Assembly: GCA_910589415.1 (NCBI GenBank)
Contig: OU342631.1
Location: 58,308,598-58,372,597, forward strand
Length of the DNA stretch: 64,000 bases
Direction of reading: 5' to 3'
Origin: Malachius bipustulatus
Taxonomy: Eukaryota > Arthropoda > Insecta > Coleoptera > Melyridae
The position numbers and the translations under genes were made by a program. Of this stretch, positions 11,203 to 22,307 are shown in pieces. Within the stretch, counting starts at the first letter, position 1. Each line of letters begins with the position of its first letter. The notes under the pieces were generated by a model. The model had not been told where the DNA came from. It did no database searches and saw only the letters and a program-made list of their open reading frames with translations.

Positions 11203-12051
11203 TACTTACATAGTTGGGTTATGTTATAAGATCCGATTGTTTTCAAATATAATAATAAAGAACAGCTGATCGGACCCTCTAACCTTCACTCTCTTGATGT
11301 CAGAAACAAAGTGAAGTCTCACCACTAATAGCGAATTCGAGTTAGCTGCACTTGCTCGGAGCGAGATCGATCTGTCTCTGAATCAGTTCTGCCCAGAATT
11401 CTGCTCCAGTCCGGAGCAGAACTTTCGCATTTCGACTCTGTATGGAACCGAACTGTGTCAGGGCAGGCCAGAACCAGAGCCAGAGCCAGAGCGCCATGCA
11501 CCGGTGCAGTGCAGTAGTGTGCAATCCAGTTTCCCTCCAGTCTGCATTTTCATTATAGCCTTCTACCTATCCCTATCCTATACCTATTTATCACGGTTGT
11601 TTGTTGTTATGATGTTATTCTTATTATAACAGAGTCGTGGAACTACAAGGCGTGATCCATTTTAATTATTGTAATAAGTTGTAATTCATACAATACGTAA
11701 AATGTACTTATCCACAAATTTTTGGTTTAAGGAATTACTAGGAATCAGTAAGGAATCAGTAGTTAATTTTCCCGCTATTTCTAACCTCTAAATTTACGGG
11801 AGTGCACCGTTGCACCGTCAAATTTGACGGTGCAGTTTATTTTGCTCCGGGACAGTTCCGTCATACGACTCGAACATATTTTCCTATGCACTGCCAGAGA
11901 GCAAGTGTAACTCGAACACAATTACGATATGCACCGCTAGAGTTCACTTTAACTCGAATACGATTACGAAAAGCACTGGAACGGAGTCCTACAAATCGAA
12001 CACGAGATTCCGTCTCGGTGCGCACCCGGAGCAGAAAAGTGCAGTAACTGA
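11203..12051. mobile_element. Left part of an inverted-repeat element split by a gypsy insertion
   Basis: CACTAATAGCGAATTCGAGT at about 11323-11342 is the inverse of ACTCGAATTCGCTATTAGTG at 17821-17840. The similarity continues inward (GCTGCACTTGCTCGGAGC versus CCGGAGCAGAAAAGTGCAG next to 12040). The gypsy element at 12052-17818 sits near the right arm. Between the arms is G+C-richer DNA with CCAGAG repeats (11472-11490) and no convincing gene. It is probably a non-autonomous DNA transposon with TIRs of 40 bp or more; precise ends were not resolved. Confidence 0.55.
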
Positions 12052-12336
12052 TGTAATGAGGTCGCGTTGTATCTATTTTGACGCGATCAATTACTGCAGG
12101 GTAAATAATAATAACTAGTCCCTCGTTAAATAACAATTATTATTTTATTAAGAAAATGAAAACAATAAACAATTTCGGTAACTTGAAGTACTTGAACTTG
12201 CGACTGGTAGCGTAGTGAGTCGTCTCGTGTTGAGAAAACCCATTGTTAAGTTCACCCCACTCGATAATCGATATTCGATTGACAGCATTATGTCACGTCA
12301 GATTCGATGTTAATCTGACTTTGACATGACGCCACA
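12052..12336 (-). repeat. 3' LTR of the CsRn1-like element
   Basis: Starts TGTAATGAGGTCGCG and ends GACGCCACA in plus-strand orientation. It is the same as 17534-17818 except for C/T in GAT(C/T)AATTACTG and T/G in AATT(T/G)CGGTAAC. Two changes in 285 bp indicate a recent insertion. Confidence 0.92.
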
Positions 12337-12350
12337 CTACTCCCCCCCTA
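12337..12350 (-). other. Polypurine tract of the CsRn1-like element
   Basis: The minus strand reads GGGGGGGAGTAG directly before the 3' LTR, the expected plus-strand primer position. The tract is cut on its 5' side by the MITE at 12351-13332. Confidence 0.7.
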
Positions 12351-13332
12351 CCCAGATAGCACCGAGTGTCCTATGGACGTCCGTTGAGTATCCATTATAC
12401 GTCCATTGGTCCATGGACAATAAATGGACGTCCTACGGACTTCTCCGCACGGACTTCCTATGTACGTCCACAAAAGTACGTCCATTGGACGTCCATCGAG
12501 TTATTTTTGACTATTGCGCATGACGTGCTGTCGCAGACAGGAAGAGAATAGCAGCACAAGTGCGCACGCACGCGCTAACCACCCCATCTTCCATTCTTCC
12601 ACTATCATACAATCCACATTCCTACATTATACATTAATTCGTCCCAAGGAAAGACTTCCGCCATTCCCATCAAACTCAAGACTGCTAGCGTGAAGATGAA
12701 GACATCTGCATTATACAGTGAACAAAAGAAAGAAATTCGATGAATCTTTAATTTTTAGAGTTTGTGAAAAATCCAAAAACGAAGATTTTCATTAAGTTTG
12801 TCAATGTATTATCATAAACTAATATAATTAACAAATTGTCAATGAAAATTACCAGATTTTACGTAAAACTTAATGATAGAAACACGTAAGTAGGTAAGTA
12901 TACCTATAGTCATTTTCCTGTATCTTTAGCCGTTATCAACGTTGTTTTCAAAACAGAAAATTACCGTATATACCCTATACCTATCACTACATTTATTGGA
13001 TTTTTCAAAACTCTAAATTTCAAGACTTATCGAATATTTTCTGTCTTTTGTTCCTCACTAAGATATTTATCAGCTAATATGCTTTGTGGACATCCGATAA
13101 CGGACTCTCTATATGGACATCCGATAACGGACTCCCTATGGACGTCCGATAACGGACATCCTATGGACGTATGGTAACGGACATCCTGCGGATGTCCAAA
13201 GTTGTGACAAATGGACACTGAGTGGACGTCCCATGGACGTCCATAGGACAAAAACGGACGTCCTATGGACGTCCGTTGGTACATAGAGGGATGTCCATTG
13301 GACGTCCATAGGACTACTTTGTGCTGTTTGGG
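12351..13332. mobile_element. GGACGTCC-rich MITE inserted beside the polypurine tract
   Basis: The ends are inverted: CCCAGATAGCACCGAGTGTC on the left, and on the right the reverse complement begins CCCAAACAGCACAAAGTAGTC. They are flanked by TA (12349-12350, 13333-13334). Inside each end is an array of palindromic GGACGTCC and CCTATGGACGTCC words (left 12369-12497, right 13081-13312), with ATAACGGAC(A/G)TCC units on the right. The middle, 12560-13020, is unrelated A+T-rich DNA. The short frames here are repeat translations and not genes. Confidence 0.75.
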
Positions 13333-13511
13333 TAGTGGCAGCGCCACGATACAAATTAATACTAACTAAATAGATCAATGGAACAGGCCACTAAATGATA
13401 ATACATTCCAATAATAAGAATAGTTTTGAAGCGAACAGCTGTTCCGGGTTTCAAACAATAAACATTAAAAACTACTGTAAACAAGAACAGAGATTACTAC
13501 TTATTGATAAC

Positions 13512-16500
13512 TTAGGTTTTAAATGTTAACATATTTACAGATTTTATCCTACTTTGTACACATTCTGCCCTTGCATATGTATGGTCGTGATCAACAGCAC
13601 GGTCTTTAGCAAAAAATGCTGGTTTTAAGCGGTCAACTGAAATATTAGTTTGCTTGCCATTGACACTAAGGGTAAAGTATTTTTCACTGCGACCGAGCAC
13701 TTTAAATGGACCATTATAAGGTGGCTGCAATGGCTTTTTTACTGCATCGTTCCGAACAAACACATGTGAACACTCACGAAGTGCAGGTGACACAAACACT
13801 TGGCGTTTCGAATGATCTGTGCTGGGTACTGGTTTTAATTCCGCAATTTTTTCTTTCAGTCGGCTGACGAATGACGCCGGATCCATTTGCATGTTGGACT
13901 TCTCGAAGAATTCTCCTGGTAATCGTATGCCAGAGCCGTAAAGCATTTCTGCCGGAGAGGCTTCTGCATCATCTCTGATAGTACAGCGGAACCCCAGCAA
14001 AATGGTCGGTAATACTTCAACCCATCTTTCAGTGTTGTGAGCTTTAATGGCGTTTTTCAAAGTTCTATGCCACCGTTCAATTTTGCCGTTGCTTTGCGGA
14101 TGGTATGGCGATGTTCTTGATTGTTTCGCACCTAATAATGCCGACAGAGAATGGTACAGGGAGCTTTCAAATTGCCTGCCTTGGTCTGTGATTATAGTTT
14201 GGGGGGTGCCGTAGCGAGCTACCCAGTTGGAGTAGAATGCTTCAGCCACTGTCTCTGCGGTTATATTGGGAATGGGGATAGCTTCGGCCCAACACGTGAA
14301 CCTATCGATAATTGTAAGACAATAGGAGTATCCTTTGGAAGAGGGAAGGGGGCCTACGATATCAAGATGCACTGTACTGAACCGTTCATTCGGTATTGGT
14401 AGATCTTGGAATTTTGATTTAGTATGACGTTGGATTTTTGCCCTTTGGCAGGGAATACAAGCTCTCGTCCATTCACGCAAGTCTTTGTTCATGGAGGGCC
14501 ACACAAATCGTTTAGAAATTAACTTTGTTGTGGCTCTAATTCCAGGGTGGGACAGATTGTGGAAACTATTGAAAATTTTAACTCTCATGCTTCTGGGTAC
14601 AAAAGGCCTTGCCTTGTGCTGGCTCATGTCGCAGAATATTTGACATTGCGAGCTAGGTGCTACTATTTGCTGCAGGTTGAGGGACGAAATAGGGTTGCGG
14701 AGTAAGCTCTGCAGATCGGGATCGTTTCCTTGTTCCACTGACAACTCGCTATAATCAACTGAGGCAGGAAAATCAATGCTTTCGATGCGTGAGAGGCCAT
14801 CAGCGATGATATTTTCCTTGCCACTGATGTGCATGATGTTGGTAGAAAATTCACTGATAAAACCTAAATGCCGAGTTTGACGGGGTGATGTCTTATCATG
14901 CTTTTGTCGAAATGCAAATGTCAGTGGTTTGTGATCCGTGAATATGGGAAACTGCCTTCCTTCAAGGAAATGCCGAAAAAATTTTATAGCAGAATAAATT
15001 GCCAGAAGCTCGCGATCGTACGTGCTGTACTTCTGTTCCGCTGGGGTGAGTTTTTTTGAGAAAAATCCCAACGGCCTCCAACAACCAGAATCGTTCTGTT
15101 CGAGTGCAGCGCCCACTGCGAAATCTGATGCATCGACAGTCAAAGATATAGGGCTGTGCGAACAAGGGTGCACTAGTGAAGCTGCCCCGGCCAGATCAGC
15201 TTTACATGCTTCAAAGGCCGATAGAGACACATCTGTCCACTTAATTTGGGTTTTGTCATTTTTTGTACTGCTTTTAAGATATTCATTGAGGGTTGCTTGG
15301 TGACAGGCAGCATGCGGAATAAATCGCCTGTAAAAATTGAGCATCCCTAAGAATCGACGAAGATCCCGAATGGTATTTGGCTTAGGAAAATTTAAAATGG
15401 CGGAAACTTTCTCGGGCAAAGGTTTAGTACCACTCGCTGAAATTTCGTACCCGATAAAATTAACTTTATCCTCTCCTAACACGGATTTTCCTACGTTAAT
15501 TACAAGCCCATGCTTACTGAGTCTACTGAAAACTTGCCTAAGGTGGGCTTTGTGCTCTTCGAGACTTTCAGATGCTACTAGAATATCGTCAATGTAAGGA
15601 AAACAAAACTCCAAACCTGAAAGGACCTCATGGATGAATCTCTGAAAGGTCTGCGCTGCATTCCGAAGGCCTGGCTGCATTTTAAGAAACTCAAACAAAC
15701 CAAAAGGAGTTGTAATAGCCGTCTTGGGAATGGAATTAGACTCGACAGGAATTTGGTGGTATGCACGTAATAGGTCTAAGGTGCTGAAAACCTTCTTACC
15801 AGCCAGCATATGACAAAAATCCTGTATATGCGGAATAGGATAGCAGTCAGGAACAGTGACTGAGTTTAATCTGCGATAGTCTCCCACTGGACGCCACTCA
15901 CCTGATTTCTTAGGAACCATATGCAATGGACTTGCCCAAGGACTATTCGATGGTCTGCAAATTCCCTGATCGATCATATATTGAAACTCCTGTTTTGCAA
16001 TCCGCAATTTGTCGGGAGCTAACCGACGGGGTTTAGCCGGAACTGGTGAGCCTTTTGTTTCAATGAAATGCAACGTACCATGTGGGGGTGGCTGATGAAG
16101 CTCACTGTTCGACAGGTTTGAAATATTCGGGAATTCTTTAAGAATTTCTTGAAATTTTGCATCAGGTGCCACCGTACTCAGAGAAGCTACAGAGCCAACC
16201 ACACGACTGCCACTAGAACAAACATTTGTGAGCTGGTCGATTAACATACCTTTCCTGAGGTCGATTAAAATACTAAAGTGGTGCAAGAAATCCGCTCCAA
16301 TGATAGCACTCCTAGTGTCCGCTATAATGAACGGCCATGTGAATGATCTGCGAAGGCCTAGGCTGACTGTCGTCTTTCTTGTGCCGTATGTGGAGATTGT
16401 TGAATTATTTGCTGCGTATAACTTCATTGTGGACAACTGTTGCTTGCAATGGCCTCGTGGAATGATAGATACATCTGAACCGGAGTCGACTAAGAATTTA

Positions 16501-16649
16501 ACTCCAGTTGCTGGGTCCCTGATGATCAGGCGGTGACTTGGTGCTGGTTCCTGATGACTGAGATTGTCTAGCCCGCCGCCAACTGCTTCTATTGACGACG
16601 GGGGAGCTGGTTTCCCGCGCCGGCTACGAAAGCGCAGGGCTTGATGCAT
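13512..16649 (-). CDS. Pol polyprotein (PR-RT-RNase H-IN) of the CsRn1-like element
   Basis: An uninterrupted frame of 1045 codons from the first ATG. Domains in order: retropepsin with DSG at about 55-57; reverse transcriptase about 210-400 with YIDD at 352-355; RNase H about 500-620 (TDHKPL near 571); integrase zinc finger (H-H-C-C) about 697-734; integrase core D763, D822, E858 with the canonical D-35-E spacing. The ATG is probably not the true start: expression is expected by -1 frameshifting from gag at GGGAAAC (16610-16616), and the pol frame is open through that site. It acts in the virus-like particle to copy the RNA and insert the cDNA. No internal stop is seen, so this copy's enzymes may be competent. 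Confidence 0.93.
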   Translation of the reverse strand: MHQALRFRSRRGKPAPPSSIEAVGGGLDNLSHQEPAPSHRLIIRDPATGVKFLVDSGSDVSIIPRGHCKQQLSTMKLYAANNSTISTYGTRKTTVSLGLRRSFTWPFIIADTRSAIIGADFLHHFSILIDLRKGMLIDQLTNVCSSGSRVVGSVASLSTVAPDAKFQEILKEFPNISNLSNSELHQPPPHGTLHFIETKGSPVPAKPRRLAPDKLRIAKQEFQYMIDQGICRPSNSPWASPLHMVPKKSGEWRPVGDYRRLNSVTVPDCYPIPHIQDFCHMLAGKKVFSTLDLLRAYHQIPVESNSIPKTAITTPFGLFEFLKMQPGLRNAAQTFQRFIHEVLSGLEFCFPYIDDILVASESLEEHKAHLRQVFSRLSKHGLVINVGKSVLGEDKVNFIGYEISASGTKPLPEKVSAILNFPKPNTIRDLRRFLGMLNFYRRFIPHAACHQATLNEYLKSSTKNDKTQIKWTDVSLSAFEACKADLAGAASLVHPCSHSPISLTVDASDFAVGAALEQNDSGCWRPLGFFSKKLTPAEQKYSTYDRELLAIYSAIKFFRHFLEGRQFPIFTDHKPLTFAFRQKHDKTSPRQTRHLGFISEFSTNIMHISGKENIIADGLSRIESIDFPASVDYSELSVEQGNDPDLQSLLRNPISSLNLQQIVAPSSQCQIFCDMSQHKARPFVPRSMRVKIFNSFHNLSHPGIRATTKLISKRFVWPSMNKDLREWTRACIPCQRAKIQRHTKSKFQDLPIPNERFSTVHLDIVGPLPSSKGYSYCLTIIDRFTCWAEAIPIPNITAETVAEAFYSNWVARYGTPQTIITDQGRQFESSLYHSLSALLGAKQSRTSPYHPQSNGKIERWHRTLKNAIKAHNTERWVEVLPTILLGFRCTIRDDAEASPAEMLYGSGIRLPGEFFEKSNMQMDPASFVSRLKEKIAELKPVPSTDHSKRQVFVSPALRECSHVFVRNDAVKKPLQPPYNGPFKVLGRSEKYFTLSVNGKQTNISVDRLKPAFFAKDRAVDHDHTYARAECVQSRIKSVNMLTFKT
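16572..16616 (-). promoter_or_regulatory. -1 ribosomal frameshift signal (gag-pol)
   Basis: The slippery heptamer GGGAAAC (plus 16610-16616) is read G|GGA|AAC in the gag frame and GGG|AAA in pol. After 7 nt comes CCCGTCGTCAA (16602-16592), which pairs with TTGGCGGCGGG (16582-16572) in an 11-bp stem with two G-U pairs and a 9-nt loop. The gag stop TAG begins in the loop. The geometry matches known retroviral -1 sites. Confidence 0.75.
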
Positions 16650-17490
16650 TTCTTTGCCCTTTCACCGAACGTAAAATGATACCAGCACAGGTTGCTCGTC
16701 CTGAGACTTCCAGGTGAAAATGATTGACTATTTGAAAATGGAATGTCCGGTTCGCGAGACCGAGACCTGTGCCGTACTTCAAACTTGTCAAATGCTCGTG
16801 TGAGAGCATCTACCTGGGCCTGCAGCCGTCCGACAGCACTACTTTCAGTGTCGGTGACTTGCAAAGCTTGCACACTATGGTTCGTTGCACCATTTGATAT
16901 ACGTCCAGCATTTTGTCTGCAATGTCTGCCATATCGGAAGCGGCGAGCCCATTGGTAACAGTGAGTACCTCTTGGATTCGAACTGGGAGTCTTTGCAACC
17001 AGAGTGCTTTGATAACATCTTCGCTTAACTTGCCATTTGCTAGAGCCGTCATCTCTCGGAGTAGTTGGGACGGTTTCCTATCATCCAACTGTAGTTCGGT
17101 GAGCAGCTTCTTCAGTTGAATTTCTAGCGAATCAGAGAATCTTGCTATTAACTGCGACTTCAGGGACTCAAACTTATTGTTTGCTGGTGGTGAAATTATT
17201 ATGTCTTCTACTTTCTGTAATACGGTTCCGTCCAGGGTCGCAATTACAGCAAAATATTTTGCATTGTCTGCACGTATTCGGTTTGTAAAAAACTGAGCCT
17301 CCACTTGTGCGAACCAAAGTGCTGGGTTCGTTTGCCAGAACGGAGGGAGCTTAATGCTTCGAATGTCGCTTACATCTGCTGGATTACTTTGCGTGGCGGG
17401 GGTGAGTGAAATTCCGGTGTTTTGCGTGCTGGGGTTGACTGGGGCAACGGGGTTTTGCGAGCCTGAGGTGGTTGGGTCTGGGTCTGACAT
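16589..17490 (-). pseudogene. Gag of the CsRn1-like element, frameshifted
   Basis: The ATG-initiated frame 17490-16810 gives the capsid-like part (LPPFWQTNPALWFAQVEAQF at about 48-67) but runs off into nonsense near 16885. The correct continuation is in another frame, 16873-16589, with a short coiled-coil-like segment and the nucleocapsid box [18 protein letters not shown] (CX2HX9CX3C). A small deletion around 16873-16890 explains this. Gag packages element RNA; this copy would make only a truncated Gag and could not feed ribosomes to the frameshift site, so it is probably not autonomous despite its intact pol. Confidence 0.85.
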
Positions 17491-17518
17491 GATGCACGCG
17501 GTATTTGAATTTCCTTTA

Positions 17519-17532
17519 TGTCGGGGTCACCA
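17519..17532 (-). other. Primer binding site, tRNA-Trp type
   Basis: The minus strand reads TGGTGACCCCGACA one base after the 5' LTR. TGG complements the tRNA CCA end, and I recall TGGTGACCCCGAC as the CsRn1-lineage primer site assigned to tRNA-Trp; the tRNA identity is from memory and not checked. Confidence 0.65.
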
Positions 17533-17533
17533 A

Positions 17534-17818
17534 TGTAATGAGGTCGCGTTGTATCTATTTTGACGCGATTAATTACTGCAGGGTAAATAATAATAACTAG
17601 TCCCTCGTTAAATAACAATTATTATTTTATTAAGAAAATGAAAACAATAAACAATTGCGGTAACTTGAAGTACTTGAACTTGCGACTGGTAGCGTAGTGA
17701 GTCGTCTCGTGTTGAGAAAACCCATTGTTAAGTTCACCCCACTCGATAATCGATATTCGATTGACAGCATTATGTCACGTCAGATTCGATGTTAATCTGA
17801 CTTTGACATGACGCCACA
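17534..17818 (-). repeat. 5' LTR of the CsRn1-like element
   Basis: The partner of 12052-12336, with two differences. It is followed directly by TAACTCGAATTCGC, the right arm of the older inverted-repeat element. Confidence 0.92.
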
Positions 17819-17971
17819 TAACTCGAATTCGCTATTAGTGTGACTTGAATTCTGGGTTTATGACATTGACAGAACTGACGTTTCTAGCTTTGAAAGCTTG
17901 ACAGATAAAAATAAAAATTGGGTGCGTTTCTTGACACTAAAGTTTACAATTTTTAACATGCGCAGTTGTTA
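17819..17971. other. Right arm of the split inverted-repeat element and flank
   Basis: TAACTCGAATTCGCTATTAG at 17819-17838 is the inverse of the arm near 11325-11344. The rest has no recognisable feature. Confidence 0.5.
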
Positions 17972-18691
17972 CGCCGCGTCCTAGCTGCATCCGGGGACTG
18001 CGTTGCGTGCGTTGCGTGCGTGCGTTGCGGGGAACGATTAAAATAAAACACATGCAAAGCAATGGGAGTGTCCTCAGTAGACGCGTTTGCCCGCAAAGTC
18101 GTACGATAAAACGACACCGCAACGCACGCATTGTTTTAAATTGAAATATTTAGTTTTTTCATCTGTCAAAATCTTGCGATTTTTGCGGCGGGCCGGAAAT
18201 TTTTTTAATTTCGATTGCCTTCGTGCCAAAGCGAAACATTTTGTGCAATAAGAGAAATCTATTTTACAAGAACAAGAGTCAAGGTACACTGGGAATGTGA
18301 AAATGTCTCGAATTTAGGTTTTTAAAGTAAGTATGAGGTCTATTAACTTCTATTGTAGACCTATTTTTATTTAACCTACCTTCTATTTATCTATCTATCA
18401 CATCTATACCTATTTCTATAGATTACTTGCGTCTTATTGTTTCTTTCTCTTAAGTAACATGTTTCTTTCTGTGATTTTCAAGTCTTTCAAGCTCCAACAA
18501 CCTACTGGTTTCCAAATTAAAACGTATTTAATCTGAAGCTGCACCAGAAATAGTTGGATTGGAAACCATTTTCTCGCCCGCACCGCACGCATTCAGTTAG
18601 GACACACTCAAAATTTCTCGTGCGAGTTTGCGTTGCGTGCGTTCCCCGCATCGCACGCAACGCATTACCCGGATGCAGCTAGGACACGGCG
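17972..18691. mobile_element. PIF/Harbinger-type MITE, 720 bp, TTA target site
   Basis: TIRs CGCCGCGTCCTAGCTGCATC (left) and GATGCAGCTAGGACACGGCG (right) differ at one base and are flanked by direct TTA repeats (17969-17971, 18692-18694), the PIF/Harbinger signature. TGCGTTGCGTGCG repeats lie just inside both ends (about 18000-18030 and 18629-18665). No convincing ORF. Confidence 0.75.
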
Positions 18692-18714
18692 TTATGGGTC
18701 CTTTCAACTCTCTC

Positions 18715-19062
18715 ACACACTGAGGTTCAGGCTTTCGTCTCACGCTTTACTGTTGAAATACGTGCTTCGTTCACTCACCTATATATCTTACACCGTGACC
18801 CAAACAAAGCTTCTGGGCCCGATGACGTACCTGTTATCGTACTAAAAAAATGCGCCACTGAGCTGTCATCTGTTTTCTGCCGACTTTTCAACTTGTCGTA
18901 TAAAAAGGGAATATTTCCTTCTTGCTGGAAATCTGCACGGATCCAACCTATTCCCAAGAAAGGCAAAAAGACTATACCAAATAATGATCGACCAGTGGCA
19001 CTTCTTTCAATAATATCCAAGATTATGGAGAAAGCTATACACCGTTCACATATTAAAAAAGA
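18715..19062 (+). pseudogene. LINE reverse transcriptase, N-terminal fragment
   Basis: A frame through about 18790-19060 encodes the start of a non-LTR RT: NKASGPDDVPVIVLKKC, WKSARIQPIPKKGKK and NDRPVALLSIISKIMEKAIH, the typical finger and motif 1-2 region of jockey/CR1-like LINEs. The endonuclease half is missing upstream, where the MITE at 17972-18691 abuts. The frame is cut at about 19062 by unrelated DNA and resumes at 21516. One of three pieces of the same element. Confidence 0.85.
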
Positions 19063-20339
19063 ACTAGGTGGCCATGAACTTTTGTTTTTAGGTTTGCAAA
19101 AATGAAAACTCCCTAGATCTCGATTGACAATATCAGCTGATCGAGATATTAAAGGTTAAGTAAACACTGACATTTGTCAAATCACTCAAATTGTCTCAGC
19201 TGATTAACAGCCTTGTTGTCTAATTGAAGTTTTAGAAGAAGGGGTATCTAGGATAGGTAATTTTTTACTCTGATCAATTTTTTTCAAACTGACAAATAAA
19301 ATTATTAAATTTTTGACATTTTAAATTTCGAAAGAGCAAAATTACGAAAATAATATCTTTAGATGGATAAATCCACATTAGGAAAGCATTTCAATGATTA
19401 AGATCCAGAAAGTCCAAACTTGAGCAAACATTTAAGTCATTCTCTGAAGGTAAAATATATTTGGGATGTAAGTATTAAGTAAAATATGTGTATCTGCTAA
19501 ATTGCTAGTAATGCGGTCTCTGATAGTAGTCAGACCGTGCATTAGCAAGTATTATTATTAGACAGGTCAAATGTGAAATTACACATTTGGGCAGCCCGCC
19601 TAAAACAGGCACTATAATTATGAAAATATTGTGTTTCCGAAAGATTTGCAATAATCTATTTCCAATACAACCCAATCGATGCTTAGCAGCTTCCCTCTAA
19701 GGATAAAGTAAAGAATGTATGTCTTGAAGAGCTTTCAAAATGTAAGTACACCTGATATATGACAAAATTAATATAATCATTGTGAAAAACTTATTTCGGA
19801 GGACTGGACGAAACAAATGGACATGGTGAAAATCTTATTAAAATCAGAGCGCTGAAGTTGATTCTGATTCTAAGCAGGATGCAGTATAGCTGTTATTGAT
19901 AATGGGGGATAATTTTGGGCCAGAAGCGAAAACTGAAAAGTATCTTGTGTAAAACATTCTCAAGTCTAGAATCTTTGGCTGGTTTCTGACACAGTACTAC
20001 GATACCGAATAACCGACGAATTGACGAAAAATATTTTTCATTTACGTACCTATATTTTAATATTTTAATAAACGCACCGATATATTTTAATTACCTGCTA
20101 TGTATTTGTTAAAAGTAAATTAATATAATTGATTCAAGTTTTTTATTTTATATTCAAAAAGTACATTTGTGTATTTTCCTAACTTGGCAAAATTACATGA
20201 TAACCTTTTTCTCAAACTCTTATGAAAAGCTTTAAGATTTTAAGATCTTAGATCCAGCGACATTGCGTTCTAGTTAAAGATTGCAATATGTGACTAAATG
20301 ATTCAAAATAAAAAGCCCCCAAAGATGCAAATATAAATA
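19063..20339. other. Insert splitting the LINE, no gene recognised
   Basis: Noncoding DNA between LINE pieces. TATACACCGTTCAC (19037-19050, LINE side) recurs inverted as GTGAACGGTGTATA at 21484-21497. A small hairpin (GTAATGCGGTCT...AGACCGTGCATTA, about 19508-19544) is followed by CAAATGTGAAATTACACATTTG. I see no TIR for the whole insert; TTAA is present at both junctions, which is only suggestive. Confidence 0.35.
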
Positions 20340-21308
20340 CAGGGTGTCCGGTAAGTACCTCCTAATCTCTCGGGAGCATACAGGGGAGGTCAAAATAAAC
20401 CTAGTCTGTCATAAAAAAAACATTCCTAAAGTGTCCCTAAACGGAGATACAGAGCCCCAAAATGGTACCCTAAGATTTACTTTTTTGTCTCTAACTTTTG
20501 AACCGACCTGTATAATTTGATGAAATTTTAATTTTTTTATAGAGGCCATAAAGACTCATTGAGCCATATCAGAGTGGATGTTTGACGTCCCAAAGGAAGC
20601 CAGGAACAGACTTACCACTACACTCATTGTGTCAAAGTTTTGACAGGTGTCATGCTACAGAGCTGAAAACTTATTTTTTAAATACGCTGGTCATTCATCT
20701 TTAAAAAAGGTACTCTTAATTTATTTCGATAAAACTAGCGGTTCTCAAGATAAATCGACTTTTATGCGAATTTTGATCAAGTTCCGTCAATAGCAATCCA
20801 TTATGTAGGTGGGTTTATCAACAAGAACCTGATTTTTACCTGTTTGTGTTTAGCATTATAGTAACTTTTGAGTGTTTCGCATACCTAAAAACCTATTTAT
20901 CTCGAAAACCGTCAGTTTTACCGAAATAAATTAAGAGCACCTTTTTTAAAGATGAAGTTTTAGACTATTCAAAAAAATGGTTTTTAGCTCTGTAAAGTGA
21001 CACCTGTCAAAATTTTGACTCAAAGAGTATGATGGTAAGTCTGTTCCTGACTTCCCTGACGACGTCAAACATCGACTTTAATATGGCCTGATGGCTCCCT
21101 GTGGCCTCTATAAAGTGTTTAAATTCCATCCAATTATACAGGTCGGTTCAAAAGTTAGAGCCAAAAAAGTAAATTGCGGGGCACCCTTTTAGGGCTCCAT
21201 ATCTCCGTTTGGGGACACTTTATGAAATTTTTTTTATGACAGACTAGGTTTTTTTTTACCTCCCCTGTATGCTCCCGAGAGATTAGGAGGTACTTACCGG
21301 ACACCCTG
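20340..21308. mobile_element. Foldback MITE, 969 bp, TA target site
   Basis: TIRs CAGGGTGTCCGGTAAGTACC and GGTACTTACCGGACACCCTG are perfect and TA-flanked. The arms continue (CCTAATCTCTCGGGAGCATA versus TATGCTCCCGAGAGATTAGG) and inner segments also pair (GAAGCCAGGAACAGACTTAC versus its inverse near 21030). No gene; the 64-codon frame at 21155-21349 is a shadow. Confidence 0.8.
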
Positions 21309-21515
21309 TATAATAAGAATACCAAAAATATCAAAAATCCATCTGGCAACTATGTCCTGTTCCTTGCCATAAAACTTCAACCTCATAAAAAAGAGACATA
21401 ACCAAACTCCAGCCAATGATTGACAGCGGTTATACCCAGTGATTTCTATCACCCTACACCATAACTCAATTCTTTTATAATAAGTGAACGGTGTATATTA
21501 ACCAACATTTTTTTA

Positions 21516-22307
21516 ATACTTGGAAGCAGATAATATAATCAGCGACCGCCAATACGGATTCCGCAAACAGAGGTCAACTGGTGACCTCCTCACTTACGTC
21601 ACCGAGCTGTGGAATGGCGCAATCGAACACCATGGGGAGTCTCGAGGGGTTGCGCTTGATATTTCTAGAGCTTTCGACCGTGTTTGGCATGGTGGACTGT
21701 TGGCAAAACTGCAGGCCTATGGCATGCCCGAGAAATTCTGCTTGTGGCTTGCGAGTTATCTCGGAGATCGTTCATTACAGGTGGCAGTCGATGGAGTTAT
21801 TTCTGAGACCTTTTCCATCAATGCCGGTGTGCCTCAGGGATCCATTTTATCTCCGACTCTCTTTCTAATATTTATAAACGACTTGCTTATTGAAACAACA
21901 AAAAATCCAATATACAGTTTTGCCGACGACAGTACCCTCATATCTTCTTATACGTTAGATGCGCGAACATCTGCCATCGACGCACAGACTCGCAGGGAGC
22001 AAGAAGTTGCCATACTTAACAATGACTTGCAAGACATTCTAACTTGGGGCGATAGAAACCAAGTCCAATTTAATGCTGTAAAAACCCAAGCAGTCATCTT
22101 CTCCAAAAAGACCAACGTTTTGGAGCCAGATATGATGATGGCGGGACACTCTCTTACCCCAGCGTCATCTCTTCGTTTACTTGGAGTGAGCCTCGGGGAG
22201 AACATGTCTTGGCATGATCATGTTGCAGGTCTGGCGAAGAGTGCTTCTCAAAAACTTGGAACACTCTTCCGCACGAAGAAATTTTATACACCACACACCA
22301 CAACAGC
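21516..22307 (+). pseudogene. LINE reverse transcriptase, central fragment
   Basis: Continues the RT from 19062: YLEADNIISDRQYGFRKQRS, the catalytic ALDISRAFDRVWHGGLL (motif with the first Asp), GVPQGSILSPTLFLIFINDL and the FADD active site (SFADDSTLISS), then the thumb region to LFRTKKFYTP. It is read in one open frame up to about 22307 and is broken at TTCTCCTCTTAT by the Penelope-like palindrome. Belongs to the jockey/CR1-like group of non-LTR retrotransposons. Dead as a gene: it lacks the endonuclease and is interrupted twice. Confidence 0.9.

Larger units (their letters stand above)
12052..17818 (-). mobile_element. CsRn1/Kabuki-like Ty3/gypsy LTR retrotransposon
   Basis: The 285-bp LTRs (12052-12336, 17534-17818) differ at only two positions that I can see. 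Reading the minus strand the order is 5' LTR, a TGGTGACCCCGA primer site, gag, pol, a G-rich polypurine tract and 3' LTR. The Gag type (LPPFW...PALWFAQVE), the CX2HX9CX3C box instead of a CCHC knuckle, and a tRNA-Trp-type primer site are all CsRn1-lineage traits. TAACT is present on both sides, but two extra bases on the left mean the target duplication is not clean. pol is open; gag carries a frameshift. A 982-bp MITE lies between pol and the polypurine tract. Confidence 0.9.

Noticed and set aside
11802..12136. Opposing ORFs near the left LTR
   Set aside because: Both run into LTR sequence and have arginine/threonine-rich composition from the repeats. A shadow pair.
13027..13378. ORFs of about 100 codons in the GGACGTCC element
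   Set aside because: They translate the palindromic minisatellite (repeated SIGRP/DVHR-like words) and are open only because the repeat lacks stops.
19063..21515. Possible piggyBac-type insertion in the LINE (TTAA at both junctions)
   Set aside because: No terminal inverted repeats were found and TTAA is common in A+T-rich DNA.
21520..21522. TTG as a start codon for the LINE RT piece
   Set aside because: The frame continues upstream in the split element; the apparent start is only where the insertion ends.
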